Positions 38,511 through 47,545 of a DNA stretch of 64,000 bases are shown here, in pieces. Under the pieces are notes generated by a model. It did no database searches and was not told where the DNA came from. It saw only the letters and a program-made list of their open reading frames with translations. The stretch's first letter is position 1; each line of letters starts with the position of its first letter. This DNA is from Rubinisphaera margarita (GTDB taxonomy: Bacteria; Planctomycetota; Planctomycetia; Planctomycetales; Planctomycetaceae): contig NZ_JAKFGB010000007.1 in the NCBI RefSeq assembly GCF_022267515.1, positions 186,001-250,000 on the forward strand, in the 5' to 3' direction. Both the position numbers and the translations under genes were made by a program.

Positions 38511-41228
38511 TCAGTCGTCGGTTTTCTTTTTCTTGGTCGACTTCTTCTTCGTCGCTTTTTTCTTGGCCGATTTCTTCTTGGTGGCTTTCTTCTTTGTCGC
38601 TTTTTTCGTGGTTTTCTTGCCGGTCTTGGCGGCCTTGGCTTCGATCCACTCCAGCGCCTGGGCCAGCGTCACCGATTCCAGATCGGTATCCTTGGGAACC
38701 GTGGCATTGATCTTGCCATGCTTCACGTAGGGGCCGTACCGGCCCTCGAAGATGCCGATGACTTCTTCGTCCTCCGGATGCTTGCCGAGTTCGCGGATGG
38801 GCTTCGGAGCCTCTTTGGTGCGGGCCTGCTTCAGAAGTTCAACCGCCAGATCGAGACCGACCGTCAGCACGTCGACATCCTTCGGAAGTCCCTTGTACTT
38901 GCCCGAATGCTGCACGTAAGGACCAAAGCGGCCAATGCCGGCTTTGACCACCTTGCCGTCCTCTGGATGCTGCCCTAGCGTGCGGGGCAGTTCCATCAGC
39001 TTGATGGCGGTGCTGAGTTCGATCTGCGTCGGATCGATGTTCTTGGGGATGGAAACCCGCTTCGGCTTCGCGCCGTCTTCACCCTGCTCTCCCAGTTGGA
39101 GATAAGGACCGAACGGACCACTTAATACGAAGATTGGCAGCCCTTCCTCGGGATGCATGCCGATGGACTGAGGCCCCTGCTCTTTCAGCAGAAACAGCTT
39201 TTGAGCCAGTTCCTGGTTGACGTCTGCCGGGGAGATTTCCTGCGGCAGCGACGCGGTTTTCTGCTCGCCGTTTTCTTCTTTCTCCAGGTAAGGTCCATAG
39301 CGTCCCACGCGGACCGAAGAATCGAGGCCGGCGAATTCGAGCGTACAGGCTTTGCGCGGATCGATTTTCTCTTCGCGTGTCTTAACCTGTTCGACGAGAC
39401 CATCATCGCCGCCGTAGAAGCGTCCCAGATACGGCACGCGCTGCGCCTGTCCGTTCGAAATATCGTCCAGCGTCTGCTCCATCCCGGCCGTGAACTGGGT
39501 GTCGACCAGATTGGGAAAGTTCTCTTCGAGCAGGCGTGTGACAGCCATCGCGGTGAAGGTGGGGATCAGCTGATTACTGTCCTTGCGGACGTAGCCGCGA
39601 TCCTGAATCGTGCTCAGAATACTGGCGTACGTCGACGGACGCCCAATCCCTTCTTCTTCGAGCTTGCGGACGAGCGATGCTTCCGTGAAGCGGGCGGGAG
39701 GCTTGGTTTCGTGGCCGACTGGATCAAGCTGCGAGCAATTGAGCGGCTCCTGTTCCTTGAGATCCGGCAGCATGGAATCACGGTCATCGAGAGCCGCTTC
39801 CGGATCGTCACTGCCTTCCACGTAAGCACGGAAGAAGCCGGGGAACACAACCTGACGGCCGGTCGCTCGGAACTTCGCGTCTTCGACTTCCACGGTCACG
39901 TTGAGAAACTTCAGTCGCGCTTCGGCCATCTGGCAGGCCATGGTCCGCTTCCAGATTAGCGCGTAAAGCCTGGCTTCAACGCCTGTAAGCCGCAGCTCTT
40001 CGGCGGTTCGCATCTCCGTGCCCGAAGGGCGGATCGCTTCGTGAGCCTCCTGCGCGTTCTTCGATTTCCCGGTGTACTGGCGGGGACTGTCGCTCAGATA
40101 ATTATCGCCATACAAATCCTGAATCCGGCCGCGAGTCGCCTGCACCGCTTCGGAAGAGAGGGCGACGCTGTCGGTTCGCATGTAGGTGATGTAACCGTTT
40201 TCATACAGCCGCTGAGCAGTCTGCATCGTCTGCCGGGCCGTCATGTTCAACTTACGGTTGGCTTCCTGCTGCAGCGAACTGGTGATGAACGGAGCCGGCG
40301 GCTTCCGGTTCGACATCCGCTCTTCAATTTCGCCGACCGACCAGTCGGCTTTCAGCAATCGCTCCTGAAGCGACTCGGCTTCCTGCTGGTTGAGCAGCAG
40401 GACATCAGCTCCCGGCTTCAGCTTGCCGGTCGCTTCATCGAAGTCTTTTCCGGTGGCGAGCCGTTTGTCATCGACCGAATGCAGAATGGCTTCGAACTGT
40501 CCGCCCGCTCCAGTCCGCAGCGCGGCTCTCAGGTCCCAGTACGTGGCCGAATGGAACGCGAGCCGCTCGAGTTCCCGTTGAACGAGCAGTCGCACTGCGA
40601 CAGACTGCACTCGCCCGGCGGAAAGTCCGCGAGCGATCTTCTTCCACAGAAGTGGACTGAGCGTGTAGCCGTAAAGACGGTCCAGAACGCGGCGGGTTTC
40701 CTGAGCCTCGACGAGATCCTCGTTGATGTCCCGGGTGTTGTTGATGGCTTCCTGAATGGCGGATTTGGTAATTTCCGAGAAAACCATGCGACGAACGCTG
40801 ACTTTTGGCTCCAGCAGCTGCACGAGATGCCAGCCAATGCTCTCCCCTTCGCGGTCTTCATCGGTCGCGATGATGAGTTCCTGAGCGTCCTGGAGGAGGT
40901 CTTTGAGTTCCTTGATCAGCTTTTTCTTTTCCGACGGAACCACATAAAGAGGTTCAAACTCCTTTTCGGGGTTCACGCCAAGCGTCGCCCAGGACTCCTT
41001 TTTATATTTGGAGGGGATATCTGCGGCCTTGGCGGGAAGATCACGGACGTGCCCGACACTGGCGCGAACGATGTAATCGCTGCCCAGAAAGCTACCGATC
41101 TTCTTTGCCTTTGCCGGGGATTCCACGATCACCAGCGCCTTATAGTTTCCGTTCTTCGCCACCATATGTGCGCTGCTCGCCTCCATCCTGACGCGGCCAT
41201 CGGCCATGGCTGCGTCTTTGGGTTTCAC
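38511..41228 (-). CDS. topA: DNA topoisomerase I
   Basis: 905 residues from GTG 41228; ATG 41165 (just before VAKNGNYKALVIVESPAKAK) is equally possible and would remove an unconserved leader. The Toprim domain begins LVIVESPAKAKKIGSFLG, with DEDREGESIGWHL as its acidic motif. The catalytic Tyr lies in YITYMRTDS near residue 347. LVRKLEEEGIGRPSTYASIL is the conserved later motif. Instead of zinc-ribbon domains there are four Gly-Pro-Tyr repeats (GRYGPYV, GRFGPYV, GPFGPYL) and a Lys-rich tail of KKATKK units in the last 40 residues. No Cys occurs in the C-terminal third. The enzyme relaxes negative supercoils. Confidence 0.95.
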   Translation of the reverse strand: MKPKDAAMADGRVRMEASSAHMVAKNGNYKALVIVESPAKAKKIGSFLGSDYIVRASVGHVRDLPAKAADIPSKYKKESWATLGVNPEKEFEPLYVVPSEKKKLIKELKDLLQDAQELIIATDEDREGESIGWHLVQLLEPKVSVRRMVFSEITKSAIQEAINNTRDINEDLVEAQETRRVLDRLYGYTLSPLLWKKIARGLSAGRVQSVAVRLLVQRELERLAFHSATYWDLRAALRTGAGGQFEAILHSVDDKRLATGKDFDEATGKLKPGADVLLLNQQEAESLQERLLKADWSVGEIEERMSNRKPPAPFITSSLQQEANRKLNMTARQTMQTAQRLYENGYITYMRTDSVALSSEAVQATRGRIQDLYGDNYLSDSPRQYTGKSKNAQEAHEAIRPSGTEMRTAEELRLTGVEARLYALIWKRTMACQMAEARLKFLNVTVEVEDAKFRATGRQVVFPGFFRAYVEGSDDPEAALDDRDSMLPDLKEQEPLNCSQLDPVGHETKPPARFTEASLVRKLEEEGIGRPSTYASILSTIQDRGYVRKDSNQLIPTFTAMAVTRLLEENFPNLVDTQFTAGMEQTLDDISNGQAQRVPYLGRFYGGDDGLVEQVKTREEKIDPRKACTLEFAGLDSSVRVGRYGPYLEKEENGEQKTASLPQEISPADVNQELAQKLFLLKEQGPQSIGMHPEEGLPIFVLSGPFGPYLQLGEQGEDGAKPKRVSIPKNIDPTQIELSTAIKLMELPRTLGQHPEDGKVVKAGIGRFGPYVQHSGKYKGLPKDVDVLTVGLDLAVELLKQARTKEAPKPIRELGKHPEDEEVIGIFEGRYGPYVKHGKINATVPKDTDLESVTLAQALEWIEAKAAKTGKKTTKKATKKKATKKKSAKKKATKKKSTKKKKTDD

Positions 41229-41311
41229 TCTTGCGGCGCGGTCACTCGATCGGAGCAGGATGTCTCCACATCGTCTCCTCCGACAACAACCGCGGGCGGA
41301 ATCGACAAAGG

Positions 41312-41339
41312 GTTAAATGATTGCAGGGCCGACTGTCAA
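41312..41339 (-). promoter_or_regulatory. topA: Candidate promoter of topA
   Basis: On the minus strand TTGACA (41339-41334) is a perfect -35 hexamer, and TTTAAC (41317-41312) lies 16 bp downstream as a moderate -10. A start is expected near 41305, 77 nt before the GTG start. Confidence 0.45.
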
Positions 41340-41421
41340 GGCTGCGACTCTCGGCAAGAATGGTCCAAACTCGCTTGTCGGACCATGTAAAAATTAATTA
41401 CAGTCCGGCTTCGCCCCTTTT

Positions 41422-41448
41422 CCGCCATCGTTGACGATGGCGGTTTTT
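41422..41448 (+). terminator. Intrinsic-terminator hairpin in the leader of the PpiD-like gene (possible attenuator)
   Basis: CCGCCATCG (41422-41430) and CGATGGCGG (41435-41443) form a perfect 9-bp stem with loop TTGA, followed at once by TTTTT. It is correctly oriented for plus-strand transcription, but no plus-strand gene ends nearby: the only upstream gene is topA on the other strand. It ends 28 nt before the ATG at 41477, so it sits in the leader. Confidence 0.75.
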
Positions 41449-41476
41449 CGCTCAGAGCAGTTTGTAAGGATACAGG

Positions 41477-44080
41477 ATGAAGTCTCCGTTCGCGGTCTTT
41501 CGCAAACACCAGAAAGTCTTGATGGTCGCCCTGACCGGGCTGGCAATGTTTGCGTTCATTGTCCTCGACTCTCTGACGCAGAACATGGCCGCTTTCCCGC
41601 CAATCTTCGGGGCTTTGGTCGGTGTGGGGCTCGGCTGGTTGATCCTGAGAAACTCCAAATACACCTGGGTCGCACTGACCGTCGGGGGCGTGGCCGGAGC
41701 ATTGATCGGCCTTCAGTTCCAGACCAACTCGACCACCCAGGCCGCCGTGACGACGTCGTTTGGTTCGATCAGCGAGATCGAACTGCAGAACGCCGCACGC
41801 CGCCGCGAAACGGTTAACCAGTTCCTCGTGCAGGCCTTCCGAGCCGCTCATGCGGGGGAAGAGAATCCTCAAATGTTCATGCTGCAGAGCTATCTGTTCG
41901 GCGGCAACGGGGATCCTCAGCAGGAAGCGTTGATGCACATGCTGATGATGCGGGAAGCCGACAAGGTCAACTTTTATGTGAGTGACCAGCAGGTTTCCGA
42001 TTACATCAGCCAGGCGACAGCCAACAAGCTGAGCGGCGGCGATTACGTCAAGATTCTTCGCCAGATCGGCTTGAGCGACAGCGAACTGTTCAACCTCATC
42101 CGCGAACAGATTGCCTCACAGAGCCTGCGTCGCGAGCTGATGCCCCGATATGTGGCCACGCCGGAAAACTTCTGGGATTATTACCAGAAAATGAATGTCC
42201 GTCAGGAACTGGCGACTGTTTCGGTCGCGGTCGAAGCCTTCAAATCTGAAGTTGGCGAGCCAACGGACGAAGAACTGAAAGCCCTGTTCGACGAACACCG
42301 AGAAAAATTCCCCTCCGGTTCAGATCCAGGCTTCCGACAGCCGCCACGGGTGAAGCTGGCTTACCTCGAAGTCGATTACGACACGGTGGCCAAGACCGTT
42401 AAGGAAGTAACCGACGAAGAAGTCAAAGCCTATTACGAAGCCAATAAAGAGGATTACCGGAATCAGACCGCCGATCCATTCCCGTCGCAGTTCGGCGACG
42501 AGATGGAAGGCCTGGATGATGCCAATCCGTTTGAAGCTCCTGGCCTGGAAAGCCCGATGCTGGCTCCGGGACTGCCTGCTCCTGTCGGCACGGATACGCC
42601 GGCCATCGAATCGGGCGACCTGCCCGGACCGGTAATGACTCCTCCGGCGAACACCTCGGAGAGTTCCGCCACCCCGACCGCTCCCCCGCAGCCGGAATCG
42701 ACCTCGACGCCTGCTCCGGAAGGAACCACATCAGCAATCGAACACCGTCCGTTCGGCAACGCGTTCGCCTTGATTCAGGATCAGCCGACTCCGTCCGAAG
42801 GATCGCCGACACCGGCTTCAACATCGACTCCGGCTCCCGCGTCGACTTCGACACCGACTCCGGAATCCACCTCCCGCCCTGCTCCAGAGATGACTGCTCC
42901 AGCTCCGGCTGGAACTTCGACGCCTGCTCCTGCGACGACCACAACTCCTCCGCCAGCAACGACTTCGACGCCAGCTCCGGAAACGACGTCCACCATGACG
43001 CCGCCGCCGGCTGCAGACCCACTTCCCGAATTCCAGCCTCTGGACGAAGCTCTCACCGAGCGAATTCGCGCTCAGATCAAGCGGGAAAGGGTGATGGCGA
43101 AGATCAACGAGATTACGCAGGAATCTCGCGGAGCTTTGTTCAACATCGTTTCGAAGTACGCCAACGCGGAAGACGACAACAAGGAAGCGATTGCAGCCGA
43201 GATCCAGAAGGCTGCTCAGGCTTACGCGAAGGAAAACAAGCTGCGGTACGTGGAGACGCCATTCCTGTCTCCGGAAGAACTGCAGGAATCCGAAGATCAT
43301 CCGATTGGAAGCTCGACCGAACCAATTTCGATCCGTTTCCAGCGGGAGAACGCCCGGACCGTCGTTGAACAGCACTTCAGCGGACCGGATCTGGCCTCCA
43401 TTGAACGGCAACGTTACCTGATCTTCGAAGCGGAAGACCCTTCGACGCTCAACCGCTTCCTGCACTGGCAGGTCGCGTTCAAGCCCCAGCACGTCCCAAC
43501 GTGGGATGAAGACGGCGTGAAGGAACAGGTCCAGGAAGCCTGGAATGCGATTCAGGCTCGTGAACTGGCCCGCAAACGTGCCGAAAAGATCGCCGAAACT
43601 CTGCGAAACGCCGGCGACAAGACCTGGAAAGAAGCCCTGGCCGACGTCACCGAAACCGGAAAAGAGGGTGGGCAGAAACTGAATGTGGCCTACACGAGCC
43701 CGTTCACCTGGTTGACTCGCTCATCGGCGGCGAATCCGAACCCGTTCGCGCCGCCGCCGCTGGAACTGCCGGAACTTCCGATGATTTATGGCGGAATCAG
43801 CAACGAATTCATGGAAACGGTGTTCCGGGACCTGGAACCAGGCCAGGTGGGCGTCACCGAGAGTGCCGATGGACGTTACCTCCATGTGGTCCGGGTCGAT
43901 AACCGGACTGATCTCGCAGAGATCCGCGCCTCGTTCCTGGCGGCTCAGGGCAGCCTGTTCTCGCCATTCTCGCCGTTCCAGATGATGACCTACGAAGACT
44001 CGCGTGATCTGGTTCGTCAGTGGAATTCGGACATCTACGAGAAGTACGAGGTCAAATGGGTGGGAAACGAATCGGAGTGA
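41477..44080 (+). CDS. Membrane-anchored PpiD/SurA-like protein with Ser/Thr/Pro-repeat insertion
   Basis: 867 residues. Three membrane helices near the N-terminus (about 14-33, 39-56, 61-80). A SurA-N-like helical region covers about 95-330 (EAFKSEVGEPTDEELKALFD, VTDEEVKAYYEANKEDYRN). An insertion of about 107 residues of Ser-Thr-Pro-Ala repeats (409-515) precedes a second charged helical region up to about 790 and a final beta/alpha segment (PGQVGVTESADGRYLHVVRV). I do not recognise a complete parvulin PPIase domain, so chaperone rather than isomerase activity is more likely. ATG 41477 follows AGGATACAGG. The leader carries a terminator hairpin. Confidence 0.65.
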   Translation: MKSPFAVFRKHQKVLMVALTGLAMFAFIVLDSLTQNMAAFPPIFGALVGVGLGWLILRNSKYTWVALTVGGVAGALIGLQFQTNSTTQAAVTTSFGSISEIELQNAARRRETVNQFLVQAFRAAHAGEENPQMFMLQSYLFGGNGDPQQEALMHMLMMREADKVNFYVSDQQVSDYISQATANKLSGGDYVKILRQIGLSDSELFNLIREQIASQSLRRELMPRYVATPENFWDYYQKMNVRQELATVSVAVEAFKSEVGEPTDEELKALFDEHREKFPSGSDPGFRQPPRVKLAYLEVDYDTVAKTVKEVTDEEVKAYYEANKEDYRNQTADPFPSQFGDEMEGLDDANPFEAPGLESPMLAPGLPAPVGTDTPAIESGDLPGPVMTPPANTSESSATPTAPPQPESTSTPAPEGTTSAIEHRPFGNAFALIQDQPTPSEGSPTPASTSTPAPASTSTPTPESTSRPAPEMTAPAPAGTSTPAPATTTTPPPATTSTPAPETTSTMTPPPAADPLPEFQPLDEALTERIRAQIKRERVMAKINEITQESRGALFNIVSKYANAEDDNKEAIAAEIQKAAQAYAKENKLRYVETPFLSPEELQESEDHPIGSSTEPISIRFQRENARTVVEQHFSGPDLASIERQRYLIFEAEDPSTLNRFLHWQVAFKPQHVPTWDEDGVKEQVQEAWNAIQARELARKRAEKIAETLRNAGDKTWKEALADVTETGKEGGQKLNVAYTSPFTWLTRSSAANPNPFAPPPLELPELPMIYGGISNEFMETVFRDLEPGQVGVTESADGRYLHVVRVDNRTDLAEIRASFLAAQGSLFSPFSPFQMMTYEDSRDLVRQWNSDIYEKYEVKWVGNESE
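42701..43020 (+). repeat. In-frame low-complexity repeat coding for STPAP-type units
   Basis: About 320 bp coding for irregular units such as STPAPA, STPTPE, TTTPPPA and TSTPAPE inside the PpiD-like gene. Units use ACC/ACG/ACT, TCG/TCA, CCG/CCT and GCT/GCC codons unevenly, so it is not a perfect DNA satellite. Such Pro/Thr/Ser tracts usually form extended, possibly glycosylated spacers. Confidence 0.75.
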
Positions 44081-44267
44081 TCGGAAGATTCCCGATTTCA
44101 TCACCTCTGTGATTTGATCCTCTTGCATTGCGAGAAGATTCTGGAACAATCTACTTCATTCCCCGCGTTGAAAAATGGCATTGAAAGCATGTCTATTTAT
44201 TGATAGGCTGCGATTAACGGTGTCATTCCACGCCTCAGAGAAGTGAGATTCCCGCCGGAACATACGC

Positions 44268-44858
44268 ATGCATATCGAACTTGAAGTCAGCAATAAACGA
44301 TCCAACGTCAAACGGCTTGTCATCCGGGAACGTGCCATTATCGGTCGCCAGAACCACTGCGACATTCGTGTCGTATCGGGCGAACTGAGCCGCGAGCACT
44401 GCCGGATTGAAGTGGATCATGACGATGCTCACCTGATCGATCTCGGCAGCACGAACGGGACGTATCTCAATCGCAAAAAGCTCGAGGCGCACCAGCCCTA
44501 CGAACTCAGCGAAGGGGATACGATCCAGCTCGGCCCTGCGGCGTTCTCTGTGCATATCATTCACGAGTCGGAGAGTCTGCAGGAGAACGAAACCATCTCC
44601 TCGATCTCCGATGAAACGCTGACCGGCGATCTGGACAGCCACGTCAGCGGTGCTCACGTGGGAGCCGGAGACGAAACGATCCCGGCTGATGAGCAGCATT
44701 CAGTCGCCGAGTCGGGCTTCACCGAAGAAGAACTCGAAGAATTGATCGACGAAGACGAAGATTCCGATTCGTTTCTCGCTGGCGTGACGTCGGATAACGA
44801 CATGAAGACTGTCGATGACGACGACGATGCTTACGACAAGTTCCTCAGTGATCTTTAA
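44268..44858 (+). CDS. FHA-domain protein with acidic tail
   Basis: 196 residues. The FHA domain occupies about 1-100: VIRERAIIGRQNHCDIRV (GR), LSREHCRIEVD (S-x-x-H) and LGSTNGTYLN (N-G) are the phosphothreonine-binding features. The tail from about 110 is acidic (EEELEELIDEDEDS and a run of five Asp) with no second domain. Probable role: binding phosphoproteins made by Ser/Thr kinases, which are numerous in planctomycetes; none is in this window. The 187-nt gap from the previous gene has small imperfect hairpins but no clear terminator. Confidence 0.9.
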   Translation: MHIELEVSNKRSNVKRLVIRERAIIGRQNHCDIRVVSGELSREHCRIEVDHDDAHLIDLGSTNGTYLNRKKLEAHQPYELSEGDTIQLGPAAFSVHIIHESESLQENETISSISDETLTGDLDSHVSGAHVGAGDETIPADEQHSVAESGFTEEELEELIDEDEDSDSFLAGVTSDNDMKTVDDDDDAYDKFLSDL

Positions 44859-44907
44859 GCCCGGAATCGCGTGGAGCGTACGCGGCTTGTTCTGAGCGAA
44901 GCCGAAC

Positions 44908-45372
44908 TCAGTATCGCTGGACGTCCACGCCGTCTGCATTCTGAAACGCGGTCCGCACCTGCTCGCTGAATTCTGCAGGGGCCTCGGGTTCGGAAGGCGT
45001 CTCCGCAGCTTTGGCGACAAGGCCGGAACTCGGCTGAATACTGAGAACACCCGCGACTCGCCACGTGCCACGGCTGTCCCGATTCATCTGCAGGGACGTG
45101 CGAATCCACTCCCGTTCGTGTCGAATCTTGGCGGTGACAACCGCTTCAGCTCCGCGACGCTGTACGTCTTCAATATGCACGGTGACCGCAGCCGGATCCC
45201 CTGCTCCGTAGAGCGCTTCGTGCTTGACCATGCCCTTCAGATAAGCCTGGGCACGGGTTCGAATCATCGAGCCGTCGAAGCGAGTCAGATATCCCATCAT
45301 CAACAGTGCGACGCCGGCTGCAACAAGGCCGACGGCGAGCACTTCCGGGAATGATCGGCCACGTGGTCGCAT
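44908..45372 (-). CDS. Hypothetical single-pass membrane protein
   Basis: 154 residues from ATG 45372; the frame extends to 45486, but the extra 38 codons overlap the next gene and have no signal. One membrane helix (LAVGLVAAGVALLMMGYL, about 12-29) anchors a small exported domain with beta strands (AVTVHIEDVQRRGAEAVVTA) and a Pro/Glu-rich segment. No family is recognised. It lies 28 nt after the small gene at 45401-45619 and may belong to the KAS/ACP/CrtI-like unit. Confidence 0.6.
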   Translation of the reverse strand: MRPRGRSFPEVLAVGLVAAGVALLMMGYLTRFDGSMIRTRAQAYLKGMVKHEALYGAGDPAAVTVHIEDVQRRGAEAVVTAKIRHEREWIRTSLQMNRDSRGTWRVAGVLSIQPSSGLVAKAAETPSEPEAPAEFSEQVRTAFQNADGVDVQRY

Positions 45373-45400
45373 GGAGCGGGCTTGAGTCGAACGAAGCGGT

Positions 45401-45619
45401 TCAGGCACCGGGACGCAGCTGCCAGTAAGCCGCGAGAACTTCGTACAGATCCTCGGACACCTGGATCTCATCGTCCTCGAAGTCACTCAGCCAGGTTCTG
45501 CGGAACCGCGTCGCATCGGCGAGAGCAGCACAGACTTCGCCGAGTCGAACTTTAACCTGCGGCTCTTCAACAGCACCGCAATCCTGATCGCCAGTGTAGA
45601 GCTTAAGACGTGGTCGCAT
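45401..45619 (-). CDS. Small acidic hypothetical protein
   Basis: 72 residues from ATG 45619, chosen because AAGGA precedes it by 7 nt. It begins MRPRLKLYTGDQD and has VKVRLGEVCAALADATRFRRTW and an acidic region FEDDEIQVSEDLYEVLAAYW. It contains no membrane segment. No family is recognised. Compact, acidic and in line with the neighbouring genes on the same strand, it is likely co-transcribed with the gene at 44908-45372. Confidence 0.6.
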   Translation of the reverse strand: MRPRLKLYTGDQDCGAVEEPQVKVRLGEVCAALADATRFRRTWLSDFEDDEIQVSEDLYEVLAAYWQLRPGA

Positions 45620-45789
45620 CGACATCCTTCCATGGAGTCGTGGTCTCTTCGCGGCAGTTTCCAACCTTGAAACTACTCCGGGTATCTCACTGTATCGGCA
45701 GTCGGATTCGATCGACTTTACGCGAAATAGTGGCCAGAGCGGTTGTAGGACCAGTCGCCTGAAAGCTGGGATGCGAGCGTAAAATGGGC

Positions 45790-47175
45790 TCAAGACATCA
45801 GGCAGTGATTGTTGGCCATCGTGATCCCCGACAGCATCGAGCCAATGATCCCCAGAAAGCCCTGATCGGTGCCGCATAAATAGAGCCGGTCGATCCCCGT
45901 GGTGCCATCGAGACGTTTGATCGGGGCGCCGTACACGCAGCCGTTCAGGTGGCTGGTGAAGCGACGAATCGTCCGGGGAGTGAAGGCATCAGTATCGAGA
46001 ATGTGCTTCCGATAGTCGGGTACGTGGCGGAGGGCGGCTTCGCGGATCCGGTTGGCCCATTCGTCCTTAGCGGCCTGGTACTCCTCTTCCGGAAGGTTGA
46101 GCCAGTAATCGTGGTTGGCCAGAGCGGTAATTCGCATCACCCCTTCGGGCAGCGGCTCGTCGTACCGGAAGTTATTGGGCGAACAGATAATGCCGCTTTG
46201 CAAATCGCAGGGTGCTTCCGGTTTACGGTAATGAAACTGTTCGGTCTCGCTGTAGAAAATGATCGTTTCATCGTATCCGAGATCGGTCGGCTGAACGTCA
46301 ATGACGTCGATCATCTCGTTGAAGGTGACCACGCCGGGCTGCCGCTCATCTTCAGGGACGGGAAAACCATCGCCGCAGAGCGAGGCCGTTTCCGCCAGAC
46401 CAGCCGAGGAGAGGACGCGGTCAGCGGTCAACTCGTCGCCATTTTCCAGTCTCACCCCCATTGCCCGGCCGTCTTCGACGAGAATCTCATCGACTCCGGC
46501 CCGCAGCTTCAGTTCTCCACCGAGTTCGCGATACTTTTTCACCAGCGCCTTCATGATCGGTCGCACGCCCTTGAACGGGCGGCCGAAGCCTTCCATGAAG
46601 ATGCTCTTGTACATGATGACAAACTGGTTCAGGTCCATGTCATCGGCCCGGGCGCTGCCGTAGAACATGAGCGGGCAGAAAAGCATGTCGACCAGCAGCG
46701 GATCACTGAGATAGCTGGAAACGGTCTCGCGAGCCGAGATGGCTTTCTGGCTCAGGTCGAGCTCGTTGAATTCGAGCAGGAACTGATGGAGTCGGCGGAA
46801 CGCGTCGATCTGAGCTGGGAAATGTTCCGCGATTTCCGATTCAAGCAGAGAGAAATCGTTGTTGAAGCGAAGTTTAGCCCCCGGGAAGACGACTGAGGAG
46901 CCATTCTGTTCGCAGAGGGAGAAGTCATCCCAAGACATCCGCAATTGACGGAGCAACTTGCTCAACGGTCCCGTTTTGGTTCCCGGAGCCGCAAAGTTCG
47001 TAATGGCATGCAGGCCGACGTCGTGATTGCGACCGCGGAGGCGGTAGAACGAATTCAGTCCGCCGATGGTCCAGTGCCGCTCGAGAACGCAGACCTTCTG
47101 CTCGAAGTAAGCCAGGCGAATCCCGGCAGCCAGCCCCGAGAGACCGGCACCGATGATGATCGTATCGTAATGCAA
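45790..47175 (-). CDS. FAD-dependent oxidoreductase of the phytoene desaturase/CrtISO type
   Basis: 461 residues if the TTG at 47175 is used (GGAG 8 nt upstream); another TTG at 47247 and a GTG at 47196 are in frame, and no ATG is near. The dinucleotide-binding motif TIIIGAGLSGLAAGIRL opens the protein, ending VCVLERHWTIGGLNSFY. GLHAITNFA is the second conserved segment. The C-terminal motif LYLCGTDQGFLGIIGSMLSG resembles CrtI/CrtISO FAD-binding ends. The substrate is unknown: no crtB or crtE lies near, and an ACP and ketosynthase lie upstream, so an acyl chain is possible. Confidence 0.8.
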   Translation of the reverse strand: MHYDTIIIGAGLSGLAAGIRLAYFEQKVCVLERHWTIGGLNSFYRLRGRNHDVGLHAITNFAAPGTKTGPLSKLLRQLRMSWDDFSLCEQNGSSVVFPGAKLRFNNDFSLLESEIAEHFPAQIDAFRRLHQFLLEFNELDLSQKAISARETVSSYLSDPLLVDMLFCPLMFYGSARADDMDLNQFVIMYKSIFMEGFGRPFKGVRPIMKALVKKYRELGGELKLRAGVDEILVEDGRAMGVRLENGDELTADRVLSSAGLAETASLCGDGFPVPEDERQPGVVTFNEMIDVIDVQPTDLGYDETIIFYSETEQFHYRKPEAPCDLQSGIICSPNNFRYDEPLPEGVMRITALANHDYWLNLPEEEYQAAKDEWANRIREAALRHVPDYRKHILDTDAFTPRTIRRFTSHLNGCVYGAPIKRLDGTTGIDRLYLCGTDQGFLGIIGSMLSGITMANNHCLMS

Positions 47176-47345
47176 CGATGAGGCTCCAAGATTCACAAGC
47201 AACAACGGGGTCTGGCCTGATACGCAATTCTCGACCAGGCCGCCCAACCGAAGCCACGCGCACTCGGCAGCCGGATGCCGCCGCTACGACTTCCCAGAAT
47301 GTCAGACGGCAGTCAGAAACCGCCCCTGCGACGTTCCGAAAGGGT

Positions 47346-47371
47346 GGCACAGACATTCCTGTCTGTGCGCC
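47346..47371. repeat. REP-like palindrome (CACAGACA element)
   Basis: The arms GCACAGACA (47347-47355) and TGTCTGTGC (47360-47368) form a 9-bp stem with loop TTCC, flanked by GGTG and GCC. It sits in the 370-bp gap between the CrtI-like gene and the ACP gene. I saw no second copy in the window. Palindromes of this kind are dispersed repeats in several planctomycete genomes (recalled knowledge, not checked here). Confidence 0.5.
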
Positions 47372-47545
47372 TTCGGGTCCCCATTGTATCCAACCGTTTA
47401 TTAAACCGGAGGGCGGGAGAGGTCATCTCGATTGAGGTTCGATCTTCTGCCGCGGTGATTTCCGTCCGCAGACAGGCATGTCAGTGCCACTGGATCCCGG
47501 GGACGGAAGTATCACCGGCAATCGACAATTGCCTCTGGAGTCGTC

